From Geobacter sp. AOG1 (GTDB lineage Bacteria; Desulfobacterota; Desulfuromonadia; Geobacterales; Geobacteraceae): a stretch of DNA of 64,000 nt. The notes under the pieces were generated by a model. It was given only the letters and a program-made list of their open reading frames with translations. It was not told where the DNA came from and did no database searches. Positions 26,829-34,447 of this stretch are shown in pieces. The translations under genes were made by a program, and so were the position numbers. Numbering within the stretch: position 1 is the stretch's first letter; each line of letters starts with the position of its first letter. The stretch lies in assembly GCF_019972315.1 (NCBI RefSeq), contig NZ_BLIZ01000001.1, forward strand, positions 1,438,513-1,502,512, in the 5' to 3' direction.

Positions 26829-27500
26829 TTACCCAGCTGTTCCCAGCACCTCCAGCCGGAACCGCTCGATGCCAATCTCCTCGACAATCCGTCCCAGACG
26901 CTGCTCCTGCGGCCAATTCCTGTAAAGCTCAATGATGCGGGCGATGATTGCCAGCACCGCTTCCTCTCCCGGCACGTTGTCTACGAGTAGATCCCCCAGA
27001 CGGGGGCGCGCGCCGGCATTACCCCCCACCATGATACGCCACCCCTTGGGGGTGCCCATTACGCCGATGTCCTTGACTGCCGTTTCGGCGCAGGAAACCA
27101 TGCAGCCGGAAACCCCCATTTTCATCTTGTTGGGGAGTTGCATGGCATGGTAGATGGCGTCGATTTTCAGCCCCAACGAGACGGAATCCTGGACACCCCG
27201 CTTGCACCAGGTGGTGCCGGGGCAGATCCTTATACTCCGGACACAAAGGCCGATGGCGGCCCCCGGCTGCTGGTCAAGTTCGGACCAGATGGAGTCGAGA
27301 TCCTCCTCGCGGACTCCGAACAGAGCGATGCGCTGGGCCGAGGTGAGCTTCAGTTCCTTCACGCCGTACTTGTCGGCTACGTCGCAGATCTTGCGCAGGG
27401 CGTCGGTTGTGGTAATCCCTCCCGGGATATGGGGGGCAATGGCGTAGGTTTCACGGTCGCGCTGCAGTATTGCCCCCTTGGCGATACTATCCTTTTTCAT
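26829..27500 (-). CDS. Small assimilatory-type siroheme sulfite reductase
   Basis: 223 residues, a single half-module of the sulfite/nitrite reductase family. The N-terminal ferredoxin-like part (residues about 1-75) precedes the cofactor domain. The 4Fe-4S/siroheme ligands are visible as ICPGTTWCKRG (C-X5-C) and VSGCMVSCAE (C-X3-C). Size and motifs match the low-spin, single-subunit sulfite reductase known from Desulfovibrio vulgaris and Desulfuromonas acetoxidans, rather than the 55-kDa CysI or the DsrAB type. It would reduce sulfite, possibly nitrite, by six electrons in the cytoplasm. The siroheme genes lie in this window. No cysteine-synthesis genes adjoin it; an MFS transporter gene precedes it, 73 bases upstream. 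Confidence 0.85.
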   Translation of the reverse strand: MKKDSIAKGAILQRDRETYAIAPHIPGGITTTDALRKICDVADKYGVKELKLTSAQRIALFGVREEDLDSIWSELDQQPGAAIGLCVRSIRICPGTTWCKRGVQDSVSLGLKIDAIYHAMQLPNKMKMGVSGCMVSCAETAVKDIGVMGTPKGWRIMVGGNAGARPRLGDLLVDNVPGEEAVLAIIARIIELYRNWPQEQRLGRIVEEIGIERFRLEVLGTAG

Positions 27501-27573
27501 GGTTGTTCCTTTTCAAACTCTTGTAATGTGCCTCTGTTAATGGGACGGTTGGTTAGTGGGAAATGTGCAGTCG

Positions 27574-28809
27574 TCAGTCTTCTATCCGGCTCGTATCGGT
27601 GGTTATGAAACGGGTGCAGAGAAAGCAGAAACCTGCAGCCAGTGCGATCGCTGCCGGCGTCACCAGCAGGGCGTTACGCAGGCCCCACCGGTCCGACAGC
27701 CATCCGAGCAGGGTTGGTGACACTGCGTCTCCCAAAGCGTGGATAAAGAAGATGTTGACGGCGAAGGCCATGGCGCGGATTGGGTGGGGCGTAACATTGA
27801 CGATAACCGTGTTGAGGGGGCCGGTGTTGAGAAAGAGGAAGAACTCGGCGCAGAATGTGGCGGCCAGGCAGCTGGTGAGGGAAGGGGTGAGAATGGCGTA
27901 GGCGGCGACAGGGGTGCCGAGCAGGAAACCCCATCCCGACACGAGCAGATAACCTTTTGGGGTTCTCGACTGGCAGCGATCGCCGAGCCAGCCACCCCCC
28001 AAGGTCCCGGTAATGCCGGCCAGGACGGTGATCCCGCCGAAGAGGGTGTTTGCCTTTGCCACATCCAGGTTGTGCATGCGGCAGAGAAAGGTGGGGAGCC
28101 ACTGGGCGAGGCCTCCGAGGGCAAAGGTCATGGCTGCCATGGCCAGGGTGTTGGTGACAAAGGAGTGGTTGGTAAAGAGGACCGCGTAGTTCCGCTCAAC
28201 GAAGGTTGCGGTGCCTGGCGTGGTGGTAGTAGCGCCGCGAACCGGCTCGTTGAGGAACCAGACCGGCAGGGCAAGCATGATCCCCGGCACCCCCACGAGG
28301 AGGAAAGCGGTTTTCCACCCGAGATGCTGACCAATGAGACCGCCGAGGAGATAGCCGAGGGCGCTTCCGACCGGGATTGCGAGGTAGAAGTAGGAAAGTA
28401 TCCGGCCGCGCCGCTCCCGGGGAAAGTAGTCGGCAAGCAGTCCGGGGGATACGGTCCCGAAGCTCGCTTCTCCTATACCCACGGCAGTGCGTGCGGCCAG
28501 CAGGGTCCGGTAACCGATGGCTACACCGGCTCCGACGGTGGCGATGCTCCAGATGGCCAGCCCTCCGGCGGCAAGCCGGACCCGGTTCCACCGGTCCCCC
28601 ATCCATCCCATGAGTGGTGCCGCCACCATGTAGCAGACCATGAAGGCGCTTCCCAAGAGGCCGAGAGCGGTATCGGAGAGGTTCAGGTCGGCCTTGATCA
28701 GGGGGAAAACGGCATAGAGCACCTGCCGGTCGATGTAGTTGAGGAGGTTTACTGCCAGGAGCAGTGCCAGGGCAAAGCGCGGGGAGGTGGTTGGCTGTTG
28801 TCGGGTCAT
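27574..28809 (-). CDS. MFS transporter (Spinster-like)
   Basis: 411 residues with twelve predicted helices. MFS signatures are clear: NYIDRQVLYAVFPLIKADL in helix 1, GWMGDRWNRVRLAAGG in loop 2-3, and GGWLGDRCQSRTPKGY as its second-half copy. NYIDRQ plus PGLLADYFPRERRGRILS are typical of Spinster/glucarate-type members. The substrate is unknown. No good ribosome site is seen before ATG 28809. It lies on the same strand as, and before, the small sulfite reductase gene. Confidence 0.88.
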   Translation of the reverse strand: MTRQQPTTSPRFALALLLAVNLLNYIDRQVLYAVFPLIKADLNLSDTALGLLGSAFMVCYMVAAPLMGWMGDRWNRVRLAAGGLAIWSIATVGAGVAIGYRTLLAARTAVGIGEASFGTVSPGLLADYFPRERRGRILSYFYLAIPVGSALGYLLGGLIGQHLGWKTAFLLVGVPGIMLALPVWFLNEPVRGATTTTPGTATFVERNYAVLFTNHSFVTNTLAMAAMTFALGGLAQWLPTFLCRMHNLDVAKANTLFGGITVLAGITGTLGGGWLGDRCQSRTPKGYLLVSGWGFLLGTPVAAYAILTPSLTSCLAATFCAEFFLFLNTGPLNTVIVNVTPHPIRAMAFAVNIFFIHALGDAVSPTLLGWLSDRWGLRNALLVTPAAIALAAGFCFLCTRFITTDTSRIED

Positions 28810-28847
28810 GGAAGGTTAGTTCCGCAGGAGAGGCAGCGCGCCGTCCC

Positions 28848-29147
28848 CTACAGCTTATCCTCCACCGACCGGACTTTTCCGGCCATGGTATGGGGCGACT
28901 TGTCGCGCCGGTCGTCGATCTTGATGAGGGTTGAAACCCGTACCGCGCCGGCGGCGAAGACCGACTCCTGCATCTGTCGGATGACCCGAAAAATCTCGTC
29001 CAGGTCCCCTTCGAGTATGGTCCCCATGGGGGTGAGCTGGTGGCTGATTCCCGCCGCGCGGACGATCCTGATGCACCCTGCCACGTAGCGGGAGACCCCG
29101 GTATCGGCAGTCCCGAGGGGGGTTATGCTTACTTCGACAACAGCCAT
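28848..29147 (-). CDS. MTH1187/DUF77-family thiamine-binding-like protein
   Basis: 99 residues from ATG 29147, with AAAGGAGG upstream; a longer frame to 29510 overlaps the neighbouring gene and is not used. MAVVEVSITPLGTADTGVSRYV, HQLTPMGTILEGDLDEI and RVSTLIKIDDRRD match the MTH1187/YkoF-like ferredoxin-fold family, some of which bind thiamine or its precursor. The true ligand here is not known. It lies 11 bases after the 29159-29377 gene on the same strand, so the two are probably cotranscribed. Confidence 0.82.
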   Translation of the reverse strand: MAVVEVSITPLGTADTGVSRYVAGCIRIVRAAGISHQLTPMGTILEGDLDEIFRVIRQMQESVFAAGAVRVSTLIKIDDRRDKSPHTMAGKVRSVEDKL

Positions 29148-29158
29148 GTCGGCCTCCT

Positions 29159-29377
29159 TTACTGGCGGTATTTCTCGCAAGGTCCTGTCCGTGACCCCGA
29201 CGGTGGGTTGGTAACAGTATAAATGGTGCAGACCCCCTGATCGTTCTGGATGCACGCCAGGAACGTGCAGACCAGGTAGGCACGGTCGGCGGGACGGGTG
29301 AGAAGCTGGTCGAGCTTTTCCGCCACCTCGGGGTGGCTGCCGATGGTCACGGCTGCCTGCTGGCGTTTCTTGTCCAT
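29159..29377 (-). CDS. Small four-Cys protein
   Basis: 72 residues from ATG 29377, with GGGAGGC upstream. There are four Cys (LVCTFLACIQ, GVCTIY, GPCEKY), no signal peptide, and a helical N-terminal half (SHPEVAEKLDQLL). The spacing does not match a known ribbon. I do not recognise it; the context only says it travels with a DUF77 gene. Confidence 0.6.
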   Translation of the reverse strand: MDKKRQQAAVTIGSHPEVAEKLDQLLTRPADRAYLVCTFLACIQNDQGVCTIYTVTNPPSGSRTGPCEKYRQ

Positions 29378-29639
29378 GAGTGCCTCCCGCTCCGGATTCG
29401 ATCATCTCTGTAGTACCAGAATCAGGTACAGTTTTCCATGCAAAAACTGGGTACGTAACCAAATTGAAGCATAAGGGAAGAGCGGGGACTCTCCCTCCGC
29501 AAAGAGTCAAGTGTACCGTCCATCATCCAAATGAACCAAACCTTTGTGCAAGGGTTTTCCCTTGAACCCACGAATGGCATTTTCTTGCGGGATTCTTTCC
29601 TCCAGGAGAGCCCCCGCTCTCCATTCTGGTGAAGTGGTG

Positions 29640-31634
29640 CTAGCGCAGGGCCAGTTCCTGGTCCTCCAGTTTCTTGATCCGGTCCCTTAGTTCCGCTGCC
29701 GTTTCGAAGTTCAGCTCCTTCGCGGCGGCCAGCATCTCCTTACGCAGTTTCTTAACCAGTTTCGGGATGTCCTGCAGGGGTACGTACTCCGTCCGGGGGT
29801 CAGCGGCGACGGGAATGGTGTAGTAGTCCTGTTCCTCCAGGGATTCCAGGATGGAACTGAAGCCCTTCCTGATGCTCTGGGGGGTGATGCCGTGCTCCTG
29901 GTTGAATGCCAGTTGCAGTTCGCGGCGCCTGGCTGTTTCGCCGATGCATTTCTTCATGGAGTCGGTGGTGGTATCGGCGTACATGATGACCCGGCCGGCG
30001 ACGTTGCGGGCGGCCCGACCGCAGGTCTGGATGAGAGAGCGGGCGGAACGGAGGAATCCTTCCTTGTCCGCATCGAGGATCGCCACGAGCGATACTTCGG
30101 GGATGTCGAGCCCTTCCCGGAGCAGGTTTATCCCCACCAGGACGTCAAACTCCCCGAGCCGCAGATCGCGGATGATCTGCATTCGCTGGATAGTGTCGAT
30201 GTCGGAATGGAGGTACTTCACCTTGACGCCCAACTCCCGGTAGTAGTCGGTGAGCTCTTCCGCCATCCGTTTCGTGAGGGTAGTGACGAGGATCCGTTCA
30301 CCCTTGGCCACTGTCTCACGTACTTCATGGAGGAGGTCGTCCACCTGTCCGGAGGCGGGGCGGATCTCCATCTCCGGATCCACTAAGCCGGTAGGACGAA
30401 TAACCTGCTCCACAATGGCCCCCTCAGCCTGTCTGAGTTCGAAGTCGGCGGGGGTGGCGGAGACGTAAACCGTCTGGTTGAGTTTGGCGGTGAACTCCTG
30501 GAAATTGAGGGGACGGTTGTCGAGGGCTGAGGGGAGGCGGAAACCGTAGTTGACGAGGGTTTCCTTGCGGGAGCGGTCACCCCGGTACATGCCTCCAACC
30601 TGGGGGACGGTGATGTGGGACTCGTCGATGAAGAGGAGGAAGTCCCGCGGAAAGTAATCGATGAGGGTGTAGGGGGGCTCACCTTCATTCCGGCCGTCGA
30701 AGTGGCGGGAGTAGTTTTCGATCCCCTGACAGAACCCCATCTCTTCCATCATCTCGATATCGAAGAAGGTCCGCTGCTCGATGCGCTGTGCCTCAATCAG
30801 CATGTTTTGCGACTTGAACCAGCGGATCCGCTCTTCCAGTTCGATGCGGATCTGCCCAATGGCCCGTTCCAGGGTTTCCCTGGTTGCCACGTAGTGCGAA
30901 GCGGGGTAGATGGCGCATTTGGGGAGTCGTTGCATTACCAGACCACGCAGGGGATCGATCTCGCTGATCGCCTCCACCGTGTCGCCGAAGAACTCGATGC
31001 GGAGCGCCCGCTCGTCGTCATGGGCCGGAAAGATCTCCACACTATCCCCCCGGACCCGGAAGGTGCCGCGGTGGAAGTCGATGTCGTTCCGCTCGTACTG
31101 AATCTCCACGAGCTTCCTGAGCAGGTCGTCCCGCCCCACGTCTGCCCCCTGGTGGAAGAAGATGTGCATCTCCTGGTATGCAGCGGGGGAGCCGATGCCG
31201 TAGATGCAGGAGACCGACGCGACGATGATCACGTCCCGGCGGGTAAGGAGGCTGCGCGTGGCGGAATGGCGGAGCTTGTCGATCTCGTCGTTGATGGAGG
31301 AGTCCTTCTCGATGAACGTGTCGGTGGTGGGAAGGTACGCCTCGGGCTGGTAGTAGTCGTAGTAGGAGACGAAGTACTCCACGGCGTTGTCGGGGAAGAG
31401 CTCCTTGAATTCCCCGTAGAGCTGGGCCGCCAGGGTCTTGTTGGGGGCGAGGACGAGGGCAGGGCGGTTGGTCCGGGCGATGACGTTGGCCATGGTGAAG
31501 GTTTTCCCCGACCCGGTGACACCAAGAAGTACCTGGTGCTGATCCTCGCGGAGAATGCCGGCCACGAGTTCGTCGATGGCCCGGGGCTGGTCGCCACGGG
31601 GGGTATGGTCACTGACCAGTGAGAAGGTGTCCAT
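29640..31634 (-). CDS. uvrB: UvrABC excinuclease subunit B
   Basis: 664 residues. The start chosen is ATG 31634 ([20 protein letters not shown]), matching the family N-terminus; ATG 31670 is an in-frame alternative 12 codons upstream. Walker A is [14 protein letters not shown], the damage-loading hairpin is [20 protein letters not shown], helicase motifs include [16 protein letters not shown] and [21 protein letters not shown], and the C-terminal UVR helix ([17 protein letters not shown]) binds UvrC. It is divergent from tatA. Confidence 0.97.
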   Translation of the reverse strand: MDTFSLVSDHTPRGDQPRAIDELVAGILREDQHQVLLGVTGSGKTFTMANVIARTNRPALVLAPNKTLAAQLYGEFKELFPDNAVEYFVSYYDYYQPEAYLPTTDTFIEKDSSINDEIDKLRHSATRSLLTRRDVIIVASVSCIYGIGSPAAYQEMHIFFHQGADVGRDDLLRKLVEIQYERNDIDFHRGTFRVRGDSVEIFPAHDDERALRIEFFGDTVEAISEIDPLRGLVMQRLPKCAIYPASHYVATRETLERAIGQIRIELEERIRWFKSQNMLIEAQRIEQRTFFDIEMMEEMGFCQGIENYSRHFDGRNEGEPPYTLIDYFPRDFLLFIDESHITVPQVGGMYRGDRSRKETLVNYGFRLPSALDNRPLNFQEFTAKLNQTVYVSATPADFELRQAEGAIVEQVIRPTGLVDPEMEIRPASGQVDDLLHEVRETVAKGERILVTTLTKRMAEELTDYYRELGVKVKYLHSDIDTIQRMQIIRDLRLGEFDVLVGINLLREGLDIPEVSLVAILDADKEGFLRSARSLIQTCGRAARNVAGRVIMYADTTTDSMKKCIGETARRRELQLAFNQEHGITPQSIRKGFSSILESLEEQDYYTIPVAADPRTEYVPLQDIPKLVKKLRKEMLAAAKELNFETAAELRDRIKKLEDQELALR

Positions 31635-31725
31635 GGGATGGATAGTACCATGCCCCGCGGTCCTTTGCATGGGGAAATATTCTCCCTCGCGCAGGTGCAG
31701 GCGATAGTTTGCAGTGCGGGAATGC

Positions 31726-31754
31726 TTGATTTTTTCCACCACCGGTGCGATACT
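31726..31754 (+). promoter_or_regulatory. Candidate tatA promoter
   Basis: TTGATT (31726-31731), 17-base spacer, GATACT (31749-31754) preceded by TGC as an extended -10. It lies 34 bases before the tatA ATG. Confidence 0.6.
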
Positions 31755-31787
31755 CTGGGCAAATTCAGAACGTTGTGCGGAGGTTGT

Positions 31788-31979
31788 ATGTTTGGCTTCG
31801 GGATGCCGGAACTGATTATCATCCTTGTTATTGTCCTGGTCGTTTTTGGTGCGGGGCGTCTTCCGGAAATCGGTGGTGCGTTGGGAAAGAGTATCCGGAA
31901 TTTCAAACGGGCCTCGGATGGCAAGGACGAGATCGAGATCAAGCCGAAGAAGGATGGCGAGACGAAAAAAGAGGAGTAA
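31788..31979 (+). CDS. tatA: Twin-arginine translocase subunit TatA/E
   Basis: 63 residues from ATG 31788, with GCGGAGG upstream. One N-terminal membrane helix ([20 protein letters not shown]), the FG hinge, and the amphipathic helix [16 protein letters not shown] with an acidic/basic tail: complete TatA anatomy. It forms the Tat pore for folded proteins; the hydrogenase small subunit at 48167 carries a Tat signal and is a likely client. No tatB or tatC adjoins it. Confidence 0.95.
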   Translation: MFGFGMPELIIILVIVLVVFGAGRLPEIGGALGKSIRNFKRASDGKDEIEIKPKKDGETKKEE

Positions 31980-32366
31980 CTCCCTTTTCCGGCATTTTCG
32001 CTGCAATTTTTTCTCCCGTCCCTTCTCTCTCCCCAATTCCCCCCGGTTGCCATGGTGGGGGAACCTCGACGATTTTATTAATTAACAAATGATGTGAATT
32101 TAGTTCCCTGCCGACCCCGCCGTCAGGCGGCTGCACGACTGGGGAATGCCGCGGAAAGCGCCTGACGTCGCATCGGCGCTGGCGAATTGCCTTGAAAAAC
32201 TGTCCGCGACTGATATACTTGCCTTGTTGTCCCTGTCGACGGCGCTCTGCCGTCATCCCGTTTCCGTTTTGCCGGCAGTAATTTAATTAACAATTCGTCC
32301 CCCACGCCCGGGTACTGGTGGCGTTTCCGGGGAAGATGTCCGATACCGTGGCTGCTGGAGGTCTGC

Positions 32367-33986
32367 GTGGAGTTCGCGTGCTGCTGGACGAAAAAGGAAC
32401 TCGCCCCGGAGGAGTGCCCCAATATTGCCGAGGGGGAAGAGGAACTGTACAGCGTCTACCGGCGACGGGTTGTGGAAAAGTGCATTGATTGCCCCCTGTT
32501 TGCCAATGACCTGCTCCGCTTCAAGGAGTCCGGTCACCCCCTGTCCGAAATTTTTTCCATCGTCGTCAGCGAATTCCTCGACCAGAAGTCCCAACTCCAG
32601 TCATTGGGTGGGTTCCTCACCAGCAAGACCCGGGAGATCAAGTTCCTCCACGAATTGAGCCTGGTGCTGCAGACATCCGTCGACCTGGATGAAGTGCTGT
32701 CGGTGGCCATGACCGCCATTACTGCCGGCAAGGGGTTCGGCATGAACCGGGCCTTTCTCCTGATGACCGACAAGGAGCGGCAGGCGCTGTGCGGCTACCT
32801 GGGGGTCGGGCCGCGTACCATGGAGGAGGCGTGGCATATCTGGGAGGATGTCAACCGGTCCAACCTGACCCTGCGGGATATGGCCCGCCTGTTCCAGAAG
32901 AACAAGCTGTCGTCGGAGAAGGTGAAGTTCAACGACATTCTCGAACGGCTGAGCGTCCCCCTCCGCGATCAACAGCACGTCTTCAACCGGGCGTTGCGGG
33001 AACGGAAACCGATCCTCGTGGAGAACGCTTTTTCCAACCCGGACATCGACCCGGCCCTGGCCCAGCTCCTGGGGGTGGACAGCTTTCTCATCATGCCGCT
33101 CATCTCCCGGCACCGCCGCATAGGACTCATCCTCGCCGATAACTGCATCACCCGGAAACCGATTACGAATCAGGACCTGCAGTCGATGGAAACCTTCGCC
33201 TTCCCCGTGGCCTTCGCCCTGGAACGCGCTTCGCTGTATGAGCGGCTGCAAGTTGAGATCGACAAGCTTACCGTCGCCAACATCAAGCTCAAGGAACAGC
33301 AGGAACTGATCGTCAAGATGGAGAAGATGGCCCTGGTGGGGCGGATTACCTCCAGCATCGCCCATTCCATCCGCAATCCGCTCATGATTATCGGCGGTTT
33401 CGCCAGGTCGCTTCTCAAGAACATGGAGCAGGATGACAGCAAGCGGGACTACCTGGAAACCATCGTCCACGAGGCGAAACAACTGGAAGGGGTGCTTGAG
33501 GAGGTTCTCTCCTATTCGGAATCCCTCTATCCCGCCCTGGATACCTGGGACATCAATCAGCTGATCAGCGGGGTCAGGGATGAACTGGCCGGACAGCTGG
33601 CCCAGCGCGGCGTCACCTGTGTCCTGGAACTGGCGCCGGAACTTCCCAAGGTATCCATCGACTACCGGAAGATCGCATACTGCATAAAAACCATCATTAC
33701 AAGTTCCCTGGAAACCATCACCGGCGAGGGAGAGATCGTCATCCGGACCTGGCGTGATGACGGAGTCGTGGCAGTGAAGATTTCCGACAACGGTACTCCG
33801 CTTTCTCCGGAGATGGTGGAAACCCTTACCACACCATTCATGGTAACCCAGAATCTGGGGACGGGCGCCGGTCTGCCGCTCTGCAAAACCATCCTGGAAA
33901 AGCACGGGTCGCCGTTTATCATCGAAAGTTCCCCCGAGGGGGGGACACAGTATATCATCAGACTGCCGATCAAGGAGGGGATGTGA
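32367..33986 (+). CDS. GAF-domain histidine kinase with N-terminal Cys cluster
   Basis: 539 residues from GTG 32367 (GGAGGT upstream). No membrane segment: a soluble sensor. The N-terminus has five Cys in 42 residues (FACCWTKKE, EECPN, EKCIDCPLF), a possible metal or redox centre. A GAF domain spans about 95-295. HisKA has SSIAHSIRNPLMIIGG with phospho-acceptor His333; the ATPase G boxes are SDNGTPLS and LGTGAGLPLCKTIL. The response-regulator gene begins one base after its stop, making a cognate pair. Downstream are carbohydrate genes. What it senses is unknown. Confidence 0.9.
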   Translation: MEFACCWTKKELAPEECPNIAEGEEELYSVYRRRVVEKCIDCPLFANDLLRFKESGHPLSEIFSIVVSEFLDQKSQLQSLGGFLTSKTREIKFLHELSLVLQTSVDLDEVLSVAMTAITAGKGFGMNRAFLLMTDKERQALCGYLGVGPRTMEEAWHIWEDVNRSNLTLRDMARLFQKNKLSSEKVKFNDILERLSVPLRDQQHVFNRALRERKPILVENAFSNPDIDPALAQLLGVDSFLIMPLISRHRRIGLILADNCITRKPITNQDLQSMETFAFPVAFALERASLYERLQVEIDKLTVANIKLKEQQELIVKMEKMALVGRITSSIAHSIRNPLMIIGGFARSLLKNMEQDDSKRDYLETIVHEAKQLEGVLEEVLSYSESLYPALDTWDINQLISGVRDELAGQLAQRGVTCVLELAPELPKVSIDYRKIAYCIKTIITSSLETITGEGEIVIRTWRDDGVVAVKISDNGTPLSPEMVETLTTPFMVTQNLGTGAGLPLCKTILEKHGSPFIIESSPEGGTQYIIRLPIKEGM

Positions 33987-33987
33987 C

Positions 33988-34350
33988 ATGGCACGTTTAC
34001 TCGTAGTGGACGACGAAAGCAGCATCCGGCTGCTCTACTCCCAGGAACTGGCCGATGCGGGGTACGACGTGGTGACCGCAGGCAACGCCGCCGAGGCGGT
34101 GGCGCAACTGGAAGGGGGAGAGTTCGATCTGGTGGTGCTCGACATCAAGCTGAAGAACGAAAGCGGCCTCGACCTGCTGCAAAAGATCGTCAAGGAGCGG
34201 CACGAGATGCCGGTCATACTCTGTACCGCTTTTTCCTGTTACAAGGACGATTTCTCCGCCTGGCTTGCCGACGGTTATGTGGTCAAATCGAGCGACCTGC
34301 AGGAGCTGAAAGAAGAAATCAGGAAGGTGCTGGCCAAGAAAAGCAGGTAA
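33988..34350 (+). CDS. Single-domain response regulator
   Basis: 120 residues, a lone receiver domain. LVVDDESSIR supplies the acidic pair, Asp52 in VVLDIKLKNESG is the phospho-acceptor, LCTAFS holds the Thr switch and VVKSSDL the conserved Lys. There is no output domain, so like CheY/Spo0F it must act by protein contact or phosphorelay. Partner of the kinase directly upstream; the sugar nucleotidyltransferase gene starts 97 bases later. Confidence 0.92.
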   Translation: MARLLVVDDESSIRLLYSQELADAGYDVVTAGNAAEAVAQLEGGEFDLVVLDIKLKNESGLDLLQKIVKERHEMPVILCTAFSCYKDDFSAWLADGYVVKSSDLQELKEEIRKVLAKKSR

Positions 34351-34419
34351 AGGTAAAGAAATGGCAAGTTTGCTGCTTTACCTCTACCTGTGAGCGAAGC
34401 GGACGCATACCTTTACCTG
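34344..34419. repeat. Intercistronic quasi-palindrome B
   Basis: Left arm CAGGTAAAGGTAAAG (34344-34358) overlaps the regulator's stop codon. It pairs with CTTTACCTCTACCTG (34376-34390) at 14 of 15 positions and also, over 12 bases exactly, with TACCTTTACCTG (34408-34419). Two alternative hairpins from a tandem GGTAAA unit. Confidence 0.62.
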
Positions 34420-34447
34420 ATATTCATATGACAAAGGAGTACATGCT

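Noticed and set aside
29148-29510. Longer start for the DUF77 gene
   Set aside because: Would overlap the 29159-29377 gene in another frame; ATG 29147 has an AAAGGAGG site and the family start.
31635-32036. Long N-terminal extension of UvrB
   Set aside because: Runs antisense through tatA and its promoter; the family N-terminus begins at 31634.
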